Positions 1-11,005 of a DNA stretch of 64,000 nt are shown in pieces. Position 1 is the stretch's first letter. Every line of letters starts with the position of its first letter. A program made the position numbers and the translations under genes. Below the pieces are notes generated by a model, which worked only from the letters and a program-made list of their open reading frames with translations, was not told where the DNA came from and did no database searches. This DNA comes from Phoenix dactylifera (Eukaryota > Streptophyta > Magnoliopsida > Arecales > Arecaceae). The DNA lies in NCBI RefSeq assembly GCF_009389715.1, contig NC_052406.1, forward strand, positions 1,860,001 through 1,924,000, in the 5' to 3' direction.

Positions 1-1740
1 ACGATGAATGAACAGAAGAGTTCTAATGCTCAACACCCTAGTAATGCTTCTGGCAAACTGCAATGCAATGGGAATTTGAAGTCACACTCGCAACTGGGGA
101 GTAAATCCTCCTTCCTGAATGGCTTTCGCCATGGTTTGCAATCTGAATCTTCAACACGTTCACTGCTGCCATCAGTCACCCTGGATCAGCCAGACCCCAA
201 TAATAGTGGTGATAATTCGGAATATCAGACCCCTGAAAATCATGGAGTGCAAAAGTGCTTCGAGGATTTGCAGGGCATAGACAATAAATCTGGAAGGGGT
301 GTGAATTTGAATCGGAGTAGTCTGAATGGAATTATAGATGACCTCACTGCCAAACAACATCTAGCAGGGAAGCACGATGGATCATCAAATGGGTTGCCTT
401 GGCTCAAAACAAAGTCAGCCTGTAATGGATCTTCTGGCAAAGAACTGTGTGCCCCTCAAATGGAGTTGGGCTTCACAAAGGATTGTTCCCAGCTGATGTC
501 CAGATGTGAAAATGTGGCTCCAGAATATGCAAGTAAAATAGACAAGGAGAAAGGTTTTTCTCTGTGTGTTCCACGGCATTCTCTATTGCCTTCTCAGATC
601 AAGGAGAGCAAAATTCATAGGCATGAGGCATCTGATGGCCTGAATAGCAAAAGAATTCCTGTCTCTTCTATTCTTGATATGATCCGACCGAGTGCTAACT
701 ACTCGCCTGTCTCATGTTACAAACAATCTTTAGATGATGATGCAAAGTTCCGTGAAAAAGGCAAGGGTGCTACAAATCATAGTCTAGGTAATGAAAGCAA
801 CATTAATTTGAACTGTGCTACATATGGGGCAGAGGCTCCATCATCACTTTACATTACAGGTGTAACTGCAAAAATTGCTTGCAACATTGACTTGGAAACA
901 CCAATCAATGCATGGGAAGGAGGTAGTATATGTTCTCAGGGTAAAATCATAGGGATGAATCACCTCAAGAAGCCTGTTGAAATTTCTTTGAGCAAAGATG
1001 GTTCACACGAAACAGAATTCTCTTGTGATATACCTCTTAGAGTGGCAGCAGAGATTATCATTTCCATGTCATTAGATGTTTCCAGCCATTCCGATGGCAT
1101 CACATTTTGCTTATCGGCCCCAGCATCATGCGATTCCTTGCAATGGTTTGCAGATGCAGTTTTATCCAGTGCAAGGAGTGAAGGAGTGCCAAAAGGAAGA
1201 GGAGACGGTTGCTCTGAACATTCAGATGATGGGACGGATTCGTTCGAGTCCTTGACATTGAAGCTTGAGGCAATGAAGGAAGATGAATACATGTGCAGAA
1301 CATGGGAGCAAGAGAAACCAAAGGATGAGCAATCAGGCACTGCTCCACTGCTTCTAACAAGGTCTCGGAGGGGCCAGGCAAGAAAGAGAAGGCAAAGGAA
1401 GGATTTCCAGAAAGATATTCTACCCGGCCTTGCATCATTGTCAAGGCATGAAGTGGCAGAAGATCTTCAAATTCTTGGAGGTCTGATGAGAGCATCAGGC
1501 AAGCCTTGGCAGACTTGTTCAGCTAGACAGAGCACAGGTCGAAACGGGCAAACAAGGGGGAGGAGGCCAAGAAGTTTGGCTGTTACTGTGGAAGAGGTTC
1601 ATGTGAGTCACCTGCCAGCACAACCTACTTATACTGAAGTACCGCTTGGAGGGACGAGCATGATGGGGTGGGGAAGGACCACAAGACGATGTCGTAGGCA
1701 GCGATTTCCCTCAGGAAATGCCTCTGCTCCTCAGAAGTAG
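1..1740 (+). CDS. DUF863 family protein, 3' part of the gene (5' end outside the window)
   Basis: The reading frame is open from the first base to a TAG at 1738-1740, giving at least 579 residues of what is probably the last large exon. The Met at base 4 is internal, because the frame extends upstream without a stop. The first 340 residues are Ser/Asn-rich and of low complexity. The C-terminal part matches my recollection of the plant-specific DUF863 family. It has a segment around residues 344-390 ending in LQWFADAV, an acidic stretch, a basic stretch RSRRGQARKRRQRKDFQKD, the block ILPGLASLSRHEVAEDLQ, then GLMRASGKPWQT and a basic tail containing GWGRTTRRCRRQR. No biochemical role is established for the family that I can name. 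The basic clusters suggest nuclear location, which is inference. The exon looks intact. Confidence 0.8.
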   Translation, partial: TMNEQKSSNAQHPSNASGKLQCNGNLKSHSQLGSKSSFLNGFRHGLQSESSTRSLLPSVTLDQPDPNNSGDNSEYQTPENHGVQKCFEDLQGIDNKSGRGVNLNRSSLNGIIDDLTAKQHLAGKHDGSSNGLPWLKTKSACNGSSGKELCAPQMELGFTKDCSQLMSRCENVAPEYASKIDKEKGFSLCVPRHSLLPSQIKESKIHRHEASDGLNSKRIPVSSILDMIRPSANYSPVSCYKQSLDDDAKFREKGKGATNHSLGNESNINLNCATYGAEAPSSLYITGVTAKIACNIDLETPINAWEGGSICSQGKIIGMNHLKKPVEISLSKDGSHETEFSCDIPLRVAAEIIISMSLDVSSHSDGITFCLSAPASCDSLQWFADAVLSSARSEGVPKGRGDGCSEHSDDGTDSFESLTLKLEAMKEDEYMCRTWEQEKPKDEQSGTAPLLLTRSRRGQARKRRQRKDFQKDILPGLASLSRHEVAEDLQILGGLMRASGKPWQTCSARQSTGRNGQTRGRRPRSLAVTVEEVHVSHLPAQPTYTEVPLGGTSMMGWGRTTRRCRRQRFPSGNASAPQK

Positions 1741-3587
1741 AGCTTAGAGGGCTGCATATGTGATCATAATTTTATAGAGTCATCAGAATAGCAATTTTCT
1801 GAGTGTTTGGTTGTTAGAGACAGGGAATGTCTTGTACATGTTGGCACTAATTTGGGCCCTTGATTAAGTGCTTTGGAGTTAAACAGCTTGTACATTTCAT
1901 AGTAATAAATGCCGAATTATTTTCATATGAATTAGAGCATATAACTTACCTGAAATTTATGCTCAGAACATGTTTTATGAAAGCTATAAAGGCAAGGGTC
2001 TGGGTGAATAGGGATGACTATAATAAACTTAGAGCAAGGGTCTGGGAACCCTGCATTATTATTCTATGCATCCTCATGATCAATTCTGGCATTGCAGTTT
2101 GCTTATATGTCTCAGATGGTTAATTCATATTTGTGCATAAACATAAAGAATTTTATTTTATGTTTCTAAAATATAGCCTCAGCTTATGTCTAGCTCTCTA
2201 TCCACCATATATATGAATATCGGTATTAATGATGTTGATTTTAATATGCCGGTCAGTTTCTTTTTTAATATGCAACTTGGTATTAATGTACTCAATCATT
2301 ATTAAAATTCATTGGCTATTGTACAGTGGAAATTTGATTATCCAAAGCTTCTATTTATTATAATTAGTTATATTGTTATACTGCAATTTAAGAACATTTG
2401 GAAAAAGGTAAAAAAATCCTACCTCATGCATCGTGCAAAGCTTGTATTAATGATGGGAGTTTTTCAACAGAGGCTCAGCTACTTGTGCAGAGTTCTTTGT
2501 TTATTATGTGAATGTTGGTACCAATGATATCCGTATTAATGATGGGTGATGGGAGTTTGTACTCAGTGCAAAGTTCTCCATTTGTCATGTGGATACTGAT
2601 ATTAATGGGCTAATCATCATTAAAGTTCATTGCTTAATATATAACATATATTAGTGACGACGCTTTTGATGTGCTCCTCCACTATTAAAGTTTATTTCTT
2701 AATATGTAATAGAAATTTATCTATTAAATTCTTTTATTTATCATAATTTTTATATTATTATACTAAAATTTGAAAATAATTGAAAAAAAAGAACAAAACT
2801 ATAACATGTGCATTGTGCGAGGCCGATATTCAAAATAGAAGTTCATTTCTCATCCTAAATGGGATGAGAAAGGAAGGAGATGATGAAGGATGCGAGATAG
2901 ATCTTGTTTTCAATCTTTTTGGATTCATTTTGGTCCCAAACCTACTATTAAAGGAGGCGTCATTCTATTATCGCCTCATGACTAAATTCAAATTATGCAT
3001 CCGGAGATCTTTCCTATATACTTCCTCAGCAACAATCGAAGAGTTTTAAAATCAAAAGTAGTTTCAAGGGCTTTCATCTAACAGCCACATAAAAGCAACA
3101 ACCATAGCCCTAAAAATTATGATATGCATGTCAAAATTGACTAAGAAAAAGAAACACAAATCAATAATTATATCATGGCAATACAATAGTATTGCAACAA
3201 TGAACATAGACAAGTACCCATTGCAGCAACTAAGATCCCATCCTAAGCTATTCCAACTGTTATCATAGAGTGTTTGATACACTACTATTATTGCATACTA
3301 TGAGCGAAGGTGGTAGGTAAACTCAAAAGATAGCAACCGCAACACAAATAGAAACCCCAACCGACGCAATGAGTGGAAGGGAAGCCCCTCTCGCTCCCTT
3401 GCCAACTTGCTACATTTGGTCTTGTGGCCAATTCAGCCATCATGGTACTTGCAACAAGTGAGTTCCAAGGAAAATAGTGCTAGGAGGCCACCTTTTTGGC
3501 TATTGTGGCATTAGCAAGGGTTACACAAATTTGGATGGTCAATTGGAAAAACTTATTGAAAGTTAATTCTAAATTTAAATTAGGTAA

Positions 3588-3671
<84 letters not shown>

Positions 3672-3990
3672 CCAGTAGATAGAAAAAAATGCAATGGAAG
3701 AAAAAAAATTATTTTCAAAGATTAAAATAAAAATAATAAAACTAATCATGTTTTTGTTGCAAAATCCTCTAACTAATTCAAAAATGGATATCAAATTAGA
3801 GATTGCCCTTAACACGAGTGAAAGATAAAAGGAGGATTTCTAAATCAGACATCAGATCCTTAAATAGGATTAGCACAGACTCATCAAGATAATTTTATTT
3901 TGTATAAAATATTTGTAATTTTTGCTGGTAAATTATAAATAGCATCTAATATTTAATTTTTTTAATATATTTTCTAATGCCTCGGGAATT
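1741..3990. other. AT-rich intergenic region with diverged internal repeats
   Basis: The first 100-200 bases are probably 3'UTR of the DUF863 gene. From about 2220 to 2840 the motif TATTAATGATG and an accompanying A/T-rich block recur in diverged form: compare 2296-2440 with 2682-2820, about 385 bases apart. This looks like an old repetitive element, but I cannot find its ends. No protein similarity is recognisable. Confidence 0.5.
3591..3669. repeat. (TA)n microsatellite
   Basis: About 39 uninterrupted TA dinucleotides. The repeat produces artificial Ile-Tyr reading frames on both strands, which are not genes. It is likely to be highly length-polymorphic. Confidence 0.97.
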
Positions 3991-4011
3991 CTAATGCCCT
4001 AAGGAAGCGGG

Positions 4012-4509
4012 ATGGACTCCGACAACCGCTGCTCCGACTCTCCTTCGCCTCCGCGGGCTCTGAGGTCGAAGCACCACAACCGCTCCTCGTTCTGCCTCTC
4101 CGCCTGCTTCGGCGCCGCCGGCGATGGCGGGGCGCCAGGCTCTCCCGACGGCGTTGGCGAGAGGCAGGGGGCGTCGCTGCTCCGCTCCCCCTCCACGTGG
4201 CTCCGCTTCAAGACTCACGAGCTGCCGGAGCTCCGGGGGAAGTGCCGCGCCCTCGTTTCCTCCCACGCCGCGGGAAAGCACCACCGCCGTCACCACTCGT
4301 CGGACTTCACGTACGACCCACTCAGCTACGCCCTCAACTTCGACGAGGGGTTGGAGAGCGAGTTCGCTGCCAACGCCGAGGACCTCCGGTATCGGTGCTT
4401 CTCGTCCCGGCTCCCGGCGTCGCCCTTTCGGACGGTCGGGGTCCCTTTCGATAAGGCCTGGGAGGGAAAGGGGATCAAGGGGATTAAGGGGAGGGAGGCT
4501 CCCCTGTGA
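4012..4509 (+). CDS. Small plant protein of unknown function, single exon
   Basis: The ATG at 4012 opens 165 codons ending in TGA at 4507-4509. The exon is strongly GC-rich between AT-rich flanks, as is typical of GC-rich monocot genes. The protein begins with Asp/Ser/Pro-rich sequence and has an Arg/His-rich middle. Two segments look conserved: FTYDPLSYALNFDEG at about residues 103-117 and RCFSSRLPASP at about 132-142. The C-terminus is Lys/Gly-rich. No enzyme motif, signal peptide or membrane segment is visible. I recall plant proteins with a similar YDPLSYALNFDEG segment, all uncharacterised, and give no name. Overlapping frames on both strands are GC-driven shadows; this frame is preferred for its codon bias and the conserved-looking motif. 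Confidence 0.75.
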   Translation: MDSDNRCSDSPSPPRALRSKHHNRSSFCLSACFGAAGDGGAPGSPDGVGERQGASLLRSPSTWLRFKTHELPELRGKCRALVSSHAAGKHHRRHHSSDFTYDPLSYALNFDEGLESEFAANAEDLRYRCFSSRLPASPFRTVGVPFDKAWEGKGIKGIKGREAPL

Positions 4510-5044
4510 CTCCCTACCGTGGTCATCCCGAATTCTCCGGGTTTTTCGACCTAATTTGGTCGGAAATCTTGGATTTTCTTTTCGTAATAACCAGATAAAA
4601 TTTGGGTTTTTTACAGTTTCTTGGCTTCTAATTTGTCCGTTTTAATAAAAAAGTTGCTTCTTTTGGTGCAATTGATTTTTTTTTTATGGAATTTGGTGCA
4701 ATTGATATTAGATACCTCCTTCTTCCGTTTGGGTTTTAGTTGCGTTCCAAATGATTTTCTTTTTTGAGGTAATGTATAAATCCTTGTCAAGAAAACCAGA
4801 TTCCAGTTACAGAAGCTAGAATTTTGTGTAGTTGTTGAGAAATCCAGTTCATTCCTCAAGGAAAAGCTTTGTCAGCATATCATTTCGATCAAACAAGTTA
4901 ATTTTCATCAGTGATGGAATGAAAGATGCCTTTTTTTTCCATCTGGCTTTCGATTGTCAATGAAAAAGATGTTTCCTTTGGTGCCCAGTAGATTTCATCC
5001 AAGGATACTATGTTGATATCATGGAGAGGAGTCAGCATTCTAAG
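4510..5044. other. 3'UTR and intergenic sequence
   Basis: T-rich sequence after the small gene. No gene or repeat recognised. The right-hand part may include the lost 5' end of the PPR pseudogene. Confidence 0.4.
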
Positions 5045-6025
5045 AACTCTATACTGCGGAGAGGTTTGCTTCTCGTATGCAATCATGTTTAGATATCAGA
5101 TCTCTACAGAGGCTTCATACTCGCATCATAGTGCATGGATTTGGAGATAGAATCTATCTGGGGTCCAAGCTGTTGAATTTGTATGCTAGTTTTGGTGGTT
5201 TACCTGAATGGGTATTTCATTAACTGAAACCTTTCTCTTTGCAATTCAGCCATCATTGGATATTTTGAAGCTAGTTATTTCGAGGAAGCTCTTTGTTTAT
5301 ATTTAAATTTGAAGTCTCAGGTGATGAGTATTGATAGTTCAGCTGTTACATTTGGTTTGAAGTTGTGTATTGAGCTCAGGAATGTAGATTTCGGAAGAGG
5401 AGTTCATGTGGATGCTTTCAAGATTGGTCTAACGAAGACTAATTTGTCGGGTTTCTCTTGTGGGTTTCTTCTCCAGCTGTTGGAATATGGAGGATGCATA
5501 GCAAGCATTTGAAGTGATCCTGGATAAGGATGTTGTTTCTTATACAGCAATTGTTACAGGGTACGCACAAATGTCTGCTTCCCGGTACATGCAAGGCAGT
5601 TTGAATAGCTTGTGACATTTAGAGAGAAGGATTGGATGCCAACCGGGTGACATTGGTGAGCTTGCTGCAGGCAGAAGGAAGTCAGAAGCAGTCAAAGAGG
5701 GTTGATGAGTCCATTGTTATGCCCTCATGAGAGAAATAAGTATTTCGGATGAAGTTCTTCAGACCAGTCTAATAGATAGGTATGCTAGATTGTGCTAGGG
5801 CCTCTGCTGCTTCTGTATAGAGGCAAATGGAAAGAAGAAATGATGCTTCATGGAATGTCATGATTGCTGGACTCATACATTGTGGGCAGACTTCTGCGGC
5901 TCTCAAACTTTTTTATCACTTATGCAACAAGAAGTAAGCATATACTCTGATTCAATCGCTTTAGCAAATGCCCTTTCAGCTTGTTCTGACTTAAATTATG
6001 CCCACCAGGTCACACGTATCCATAG

Positions 6026-6334
6026 AAGAGGTGCTTGATTTGTTTATTTAATAAGCAAATATTAAGTGTATATTAGTATATATCAAGCAAATATGTTTAT
6101 TAATGTATCATTAATTTTTGTATTAATTTAGTAGACTAATAAATTTTTTATTTAATACAGCTTAATAAGCTAATGTGCTTCTTATTAATGATATTATATT
6201 ATTATATTTTGATAAAGAATCATATTAAATAAGAACCATACCTATTAGCCAAATAAAGATCTCTATAATAACAAACACAATAATTACAGCATATGGGATG
6301 CATGGATACTGCAAAGAGGTGCTTGATTTGTTTA
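6026..6334. repeat. 21-bp direct repeats flanking a 267-bp AT-rich insert
   Basis: A 21-bp sequence containing GAGGTGCTTGATTTGTTTA occurs at 6026-6046 and again, identically, at 6314-6334. The right copy belongs to the PPR reading text (KEVLDLFN). The left copy follows a different part of the pseudogene. The AT-rich 6047-6313 between them has no recognisable coding sequence. The arrangement resembles a long target duplication, as made by LINE machinery, or repair-associated filler DNA. A deletion of PPR text on the left side complicates a simple insertion model. Confidence 0.7.
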
Positions 6335-6649
6335 ATCAAATGCAAAACGAAAAATCTGAAGCTGGATAAGTTAACATTCACTTAGGCCCTGTTTGGGGGA
6401 GCTTTTGGAGGGCCAGAAAGCACTTTCTGGCCCTCCAAAAGTACTTTTAGATGAAAAACTGTATTTGGTAAATTTTTTAAAAAGCTGTTTCAGCTTTTGC
6501 GGAAAGCTGAAAACAGCTTTTGGGAGAAAGCTGTTTCAGCTTTTGTGAAAAGCTGAAACAGCTTTTGGGAGAAAGCTGTTTTAGCTTTTTCGGAAAGCTA
6601 TATTTTTGACCAAAATACCCCTATTTAAAAAAAAATTCCTCCCCCAAAA

Positions 6650-6985
6650 CCGTCTCACCGCCTGTTCCTCTCCCCTCCTGTTCCTCTCCCAACCCACCTC
6701 CCAACCCACCCGCACCCCCCCCCCCCCCGCCCGCCTGTTCCTCTCCCAACCCACCTCCCAACCCACCCGCACCCCCCTCCCCCCCGCACTGCCGCCGCCG
6801 CCGCTGCTGTGCCTCCCTCTCCCCCGCCGCCGCCGCACCCCCTCCCTCTCCCCCGCCGCCGTAGTGCCGCACCCCCTCCGGCGCCGTCGGCCACCGAGAC
6901 TGCCGCCGGCCACGGCCCGGCCCCCTCCCGCGGCCGCCGCGGCCTAGCCCCCTTTCGGTGCTGCCGGTCGCGCGGGAGGAGAAGA
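6650..6985. other. GC-rich block inside the PIF/Harbinger-like element
   Basis: Very C-rich on the + strand at first, with a 40-odd-base unit present twice (about 6676-6718 and 6735-6778), then CpG-rich up to about 6985. It resembles the GC-rich first exons of monocot genes and might be a captured gene fragment. The open frames in all phases are low-complexity Pro/Arg/Gly text and I do not recognise any protein. Confidence 0.45.
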
Positions 6986-7361
6986 ACGTAGAAGGGGGCA
7001 GAGGAAGGAAGGAGAAGAAGAGAAGAAAAAAAGAAAAGAAAAAAAAAGAAGAAAATAAAATAAAATAAATGAAAAGAAAAGAATAAATAAATAAATAAAT
7101 AAATATTTATATAAATAAATGAATGAATGAATAAATAAATAAGATAATAAATAAATACATTTCAATGGATAAAATAATAAATAAATAAATGCATAAATAA
7201 AAATATATATACGAATGAACGTATAAATAAATAAATAAAAAGAAAAATAATGAGTGAGTGGCAAATAATCTGATCCTTATGATATTGATAAGTATAGTGA
7301 ATTTGTCGCCATTGCAAATAGTTAAATAAAGAGATAATCTGTTAAACAGATAAATGGTTAT

Positions 7362-7765
7362 TTATTGTTGTATTATACTATAAATATATTATTATATTAC
7401 ATTATATCATAATACATTAATATGTAATGTTAAATAATTTAATATTATGTTATATTATGAGAAATTAATTTATACTAATAATATATTATTTTATACCTTT
7501 ATTATTGTATTATACTATACATATTATATTATATTACCTTATATCATAATACATTAATATGTTATTTTAAATAATTTAATATTATGTTATATTATGAGAA
7601 ATTAATTAATACTAATAATTATAATATTTTATATCTTTATTATTGTATTATACTATAAATATAATCTATATTACATTATATCATAATACATTAATATGTT
7701 ATGTTAAATAATTTAATATTATGTTATATAATAGAAAATTAATTTACTCTAATAATTATATTACC
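7362..7765. repeat. AT-rich tandem repeat, about 140-bp unit, almost three copies
   Basis: Units beginning TATTGTATTATACTATA start near 7365, 7503 and 7643, so the period is 138-140 bases. Each unit contains the same ATATCATAATACATTAATATG and AAATAATTTAATATTATG stretches with scattered substitutions. The array lies in the right half of the PIF/Harbinger-like element. Confidence 0.85.
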
Positions 7766-8560
7766 ATTATGCTATGCTATGCAATATCATATTACTATAT
7801 TATAATAATAATATTTTATATTACAGTAATATTATACTATATCGTATATTATGTATTAATATATGTTATGTTTTATCATGCTCTATTGTATAATACTATG
7901 CAATTTCTTTTATGGTAATTTTGTCATATAAAAGTACTTTCTCAGTTTGTTTACCAAACATATGTTAAAGTGCCACAGCACTTTAAAAATATAGTTACCA
8001 AACAACAAACAGCTTTTTATAACAGCTCTACTTCAGACAGCTCTACTTCCAACAGCTCTATTGCCAACAGCTCCCCCAAACAGGGCCTTACTGTGGTTTC
8101 AGCTTGCACCCATGCTGGTTTATTGAAGAGGGTTGGCATGTCTTCAAATCCATGAATGCTAGAGTATTCCATTGCTTCACATGGAAGAGCACTAGGTTGC
8201 ATGGTTGATTTATTGGGTCGAGAGGGTCAACTTGAGAAGCATATGACTATGTGAAGTGCTGTCCTTTGAGAGGCAAGGCCAGTGCATTTTGTTCTTTACT
8301 TGCTGCTTGCAGGATTAATTCATAGAAACACAAAACTTGGGGAGTTTAGTGAAAGACAGCTCCTAGATCTAGAGCCTGTGAACTCCAGCAATTATGAGTA
8401 CTGGTTTCAAATATATATGCTCAGGCTGGCAAGTGGGTGAAGCGGTTAATTTGAGAAATGAGAACCATAGCTAAAGAAAGAGGGTTGAGAAAAATTCCTG
8501 GTTATAGCCTAATAGAATCAGAAGAATGTCTGTGGGATATGAAGCCCTTGAAAAAACAGC

Positions 8561-10191
8561 TGCTAGATTAAAATTGTGCAACCATGCTGGAATTTCCATC
8601 AGTTGCGAATCATCTTTCCTTTGGATTTTGTAAAAGAAAAGGTTGAGGTGAGATAGAATACTGCACATTATAGTCTTAAGTGTTATATTTTAATATCTAT
8701 TGATTAATTGAAACTTGAAGATAAATAAGGTCTTCTTGGCACTTTAATTTTATCAATATATGCAGCTCAGATTGTTTCTTATTAGCAGCACTGCCTGATC
8801 CTGTCCTGAATTTCTTTGCTTGAGATCTTCTAGCCAAGTAGAACTTGTTGCTATTCTTTTCAATTGCATATTTGACAGGGGGAACCAACAGGTAACTGGT
8901 GCTTTATCCCTCATCTTACTTCCTGGTTTCTCTTGTGTGCATGCATCGCAAACACTACGAACTATTTAATCTTCTGATAATTACTCTCACTTTATGTTAT
9001 TTTAATTTTTGTGCGCACAACAAAATGTGATGAAGTTCATAAGTTAATATGATAATATTTCCTTGCGTTTCTTCACTGGCGTGCAACACTAATATGTACT
9101 AAAATATGGTCTGCCTCATTATGTTATAAATTTGCAAAGCAACCTTGTAGATTGTTACAGGAAGTTCTGTTAATTTAGGTGAGTAGGATCTACCTCTGAA
9201 ATTATGCAAATGGTTACCTCATAAGTGCTCTAGGATAGAGACTGGAAGTTGTTGATATTGCATTTCTTGATAAAATTAAATGAAACTTGTCCAGGAGATA
9301 AAATATGTAAAAGAAAATTTAATTACTGTATCCATATAATTGAGACTCTTGCAGTAGCAAGCATGCCTTTCTTGGCCAAAGATGCTATAAGTTTGATGGC
9401 TGCAAGCCATTCATTGTAGAAATCATTAATCAGAAAAATGAGCATAAATTTCTTTGTCTAAGTTATTCTTTCCTGTGAGAAGATACTGGTAGGTTTTATG
9501 CAACATGCTTCTTTGTGAGGGCACAACATTGGGATCCTACTGTTGCCTGAAATTTATGATTCATGGTTGTCAAAGGAAAAGAAGAAAACTCCTCCATTGT
9601 GTCTGATCATTAATTAAGCAGGCTTTGATGTTCTTTTCCGTTTGACTCTCTAAATGGCATGTTTTAGTGATTAAATGAACTGATGTTGAAATATTGAGAC
9701 AGATTTCGAAACTATAAAACTTCTGTGATTCGATGATAATTAAGGCCCACACTTACGCAGGTTTCATAGTTCCATGGAACGTTTGTACCTCATCTTCCCT
9801 TTTATTCTAATTCATTCTGCTTTAGGTAAATCATTGGATGCTTGTAGCCTCATCCGCATGCGTAGTGATATCGCCCTCGAAAATTCCTCATATGGACAGA
9901 ATTTTCTGTCTAAAAAGAGGAATGATACTTTTCAGAACATCCCACTCCGAAGTTAGTTCATAAACAATTCGAGTTCAACAAAATAACAAGCTCATCTAAG
10001 CTCAAGTTCAAGTCTCATTTAAGTTTTGGTTTGTTTATAAACGAGGCAATTCTGAAATGTTGCGAGTTTCAGTTTGTGAAAGCAAAAACCTAGGCTCCAC
10101 TTGATAACAGGATCATTTAGGTTTCAACAACTGTAGTCAAGCCGAATTGTAGGGTGACACAAGTTTGAATAACTTGTGTGCTTACAATTTA
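8561..10191. other. Intergenic, no gene recognised
   Basis: Mostly unique-looking AT-rich sequence. The last 250 bases (about 9955-10190) contain recurring CAAGCTC / AAGTTCAAGT words like those seen near 43150 and 56400, suggesting a degenerate dispersed repeat. Short open frames here show no similarity that I can name. Confidence 0.4.
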
Positions 10192-10196
10192 AGCAT

Positions 10197-11000
10197 TGAG
10201 TATTGACCTTCCAAATCTTCGCCGATCTATTTAAAGCTTCATCGGCTCATATGATATTAGCATTGATGGGAGGCAAAATGGATTATTCTATTCCGGCACA
10301 GAGTCACCCAACTCCGGCCAAGCAAATTTTAGAACTGAGTAGGCCGAAGAGGCTCCCTCGACTGCAGGCAACGACCTCGCTTCAGCCCCGTCAAGAGCCA
10401 GGCTGACCTCAGCCTCGCCAAGAGCCAAGCAGACCTCGACCCCGCCAAGAGCCAAAGCCGACCTCGGGTCTTACCGAATATCGAACCGACCTTGGATCCT
10501 ACCGAAGATCGAGCCGACCTCAGCCAGAGCTGACCTCGGGTCCTATCAAAGACCGAACCAATCTCGGCCAGAGGCCCGGCCGACCTCGGACTTCACTAAG
10601 GGCCGAGCCGACCTCACCAAGTACATGCCAAGGGCCATATCCTGCCACACCTGCCAAGGGCCATATCCTGCCACACCTGCTAGAAGCGATACTCTGTCAC
10701 ACCTGGCCAAGATCATTCCTTCTCATGATAAGGATGATCTATACAGCAGCCACCTGGTCGTCCTTGTGAGGACTATAAATAGGCCACACCAACAACACTC
10801 AAGAACATTTTTTCTTCTTCCCTACAAAAAAGACTCTTCAAAAACTCTACTAACTTAGCCATTGGAGGGCTTCGCCGAGATTCCGACGAAGGCTTTGTGC
10901 AGGTCCCAAGAGCGCAGGAGGTGGCTCCCCTTCTCCATCTCGTACGGTAGCTCGTCCTCCTCCGGCGTGGTCACCCTCAGGCCAAATTTCAACCACAACA
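10197..11000 (+). mobile_element. Solo LTR of an LTR retrotransposon, 804 bp, TSD AGCAT
   Basis: The element starts TGAGTATTGACC and ends AACCACAACA, so it has the TG...CA termini. It is flanked by AGCAT at 10192-10196 and 11001-11005. The left (U3) part has GC-rich imperfect repeats of a GCCGACCTCGG type (about 10390-10615). A TATA box (TATAAATA) lies at 10774-10781, 226 bases from the 3' end. No primer-binding site or internal region follows, so it is a solo LTR left by recombination between two LTRs. A related LTR in the opposite orientation at 23750-25146 shares the terminal 45 or so bases and the TATA position. The size and sequence style suggest a Gypsy-type element, which is inference. 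Its transcription would run toward the gene at 11438. Confidence 0.9.
10774..10781 (+). promoter_or_regulatory. TATA box of the solo LTR
   Basis: TATAAATA in the context GACTATAAATAGG. The related LTR has the same motif on the other strand at 23961-23970, at nearly the same distance from the LTR 3' end (220 versus 226 bases), which supports it as the LTR core promoter. Confidence 0.7.
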
Positions 11001-11005
11001 AGCAT

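Larger units (their letters stand above)
6385..8087. mobile_element. PIF/Harbinger-like non-autonomous DNA transposon (TSD TTA)
   Basis: A perfect 19-bp terminal inverted repeat, GGCCCTGTTTGGGGGAGCT, occupies 6385-6403 with its complement at 8069-8087. It is flanked by TTA at 6382-6384 and 8088-8090. A 3-bp TTA/TAA duplication with a GGCCCTGTTTGG-type end is typical of PIF/Harbinger and Tourist elements. The element sits inside the PPR pseudogene, whose text resumes on the other side. From the left, the interior holds short palindromic repeats of an AAAGCTGTTTCAGCTTTT type (about 6480-6600), a C-rich then CpG-rich block (about 6650-6985), A-rich (AAAT)n-like sequence (about 7030-7240) and an AT-rich tandem array (7362-7765). 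No transposase frame is present, so it would need enzyme supplied elsewhere. At 1.7 kb it is long for a MITE. Confidence 0.85.
5045..8560 (+). pseudogene. Decayed PPR-E type pentatricopeptide-repeat gene, split by insertions
   Basis: Conceptual translation in shifting frames gives PPR-like text in the correct order. The pieces are RLHTRIIVHGFGDRIYLGSK and LLNLYASFG (about 5113-5205), AIIGYFEASYFEEALCLYL, GRGVHVDAFKIGL, AFEVILDKDVVSYTAIVTGY (about 5505-5565), NDASWNVMIAGL (about 5838-5875) and SIALANALSACSDLNYAHQ (about 5950-6010). After two insertions the text continues as YGMHGYCKEVLDLFNQMQN (about 6293-6350), VVSACTHAGLL (about 8093-8125) and an E-motif remnant with KLGEF and LLDLEPVNSSNYEYW (about 8334-8406), then GLRKIPGYSLIESEE (about 8482-8526). 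Several frameshifts and in-frame stops separate the blocks, so it cannot encode a functional protein. Intact relatives bind organellar RNA and act in editing or processing. The order of motifs shows one former intronless gene rather than scattered copies. Confidence 0.85.

Noticed and set aside
3480-3815. Open frames rich in Ile-Tyr on both strands
   Set aside because: They are translations of the (TA)n microsatellite at 3591-3669.
6581-6991. Several overlapping Pro/Arg/Gly-rich frames on both strands
   Set aside because: Low-complexity consequence of the GC-rich block inside a transposon; no frame shows a recognisable domain.
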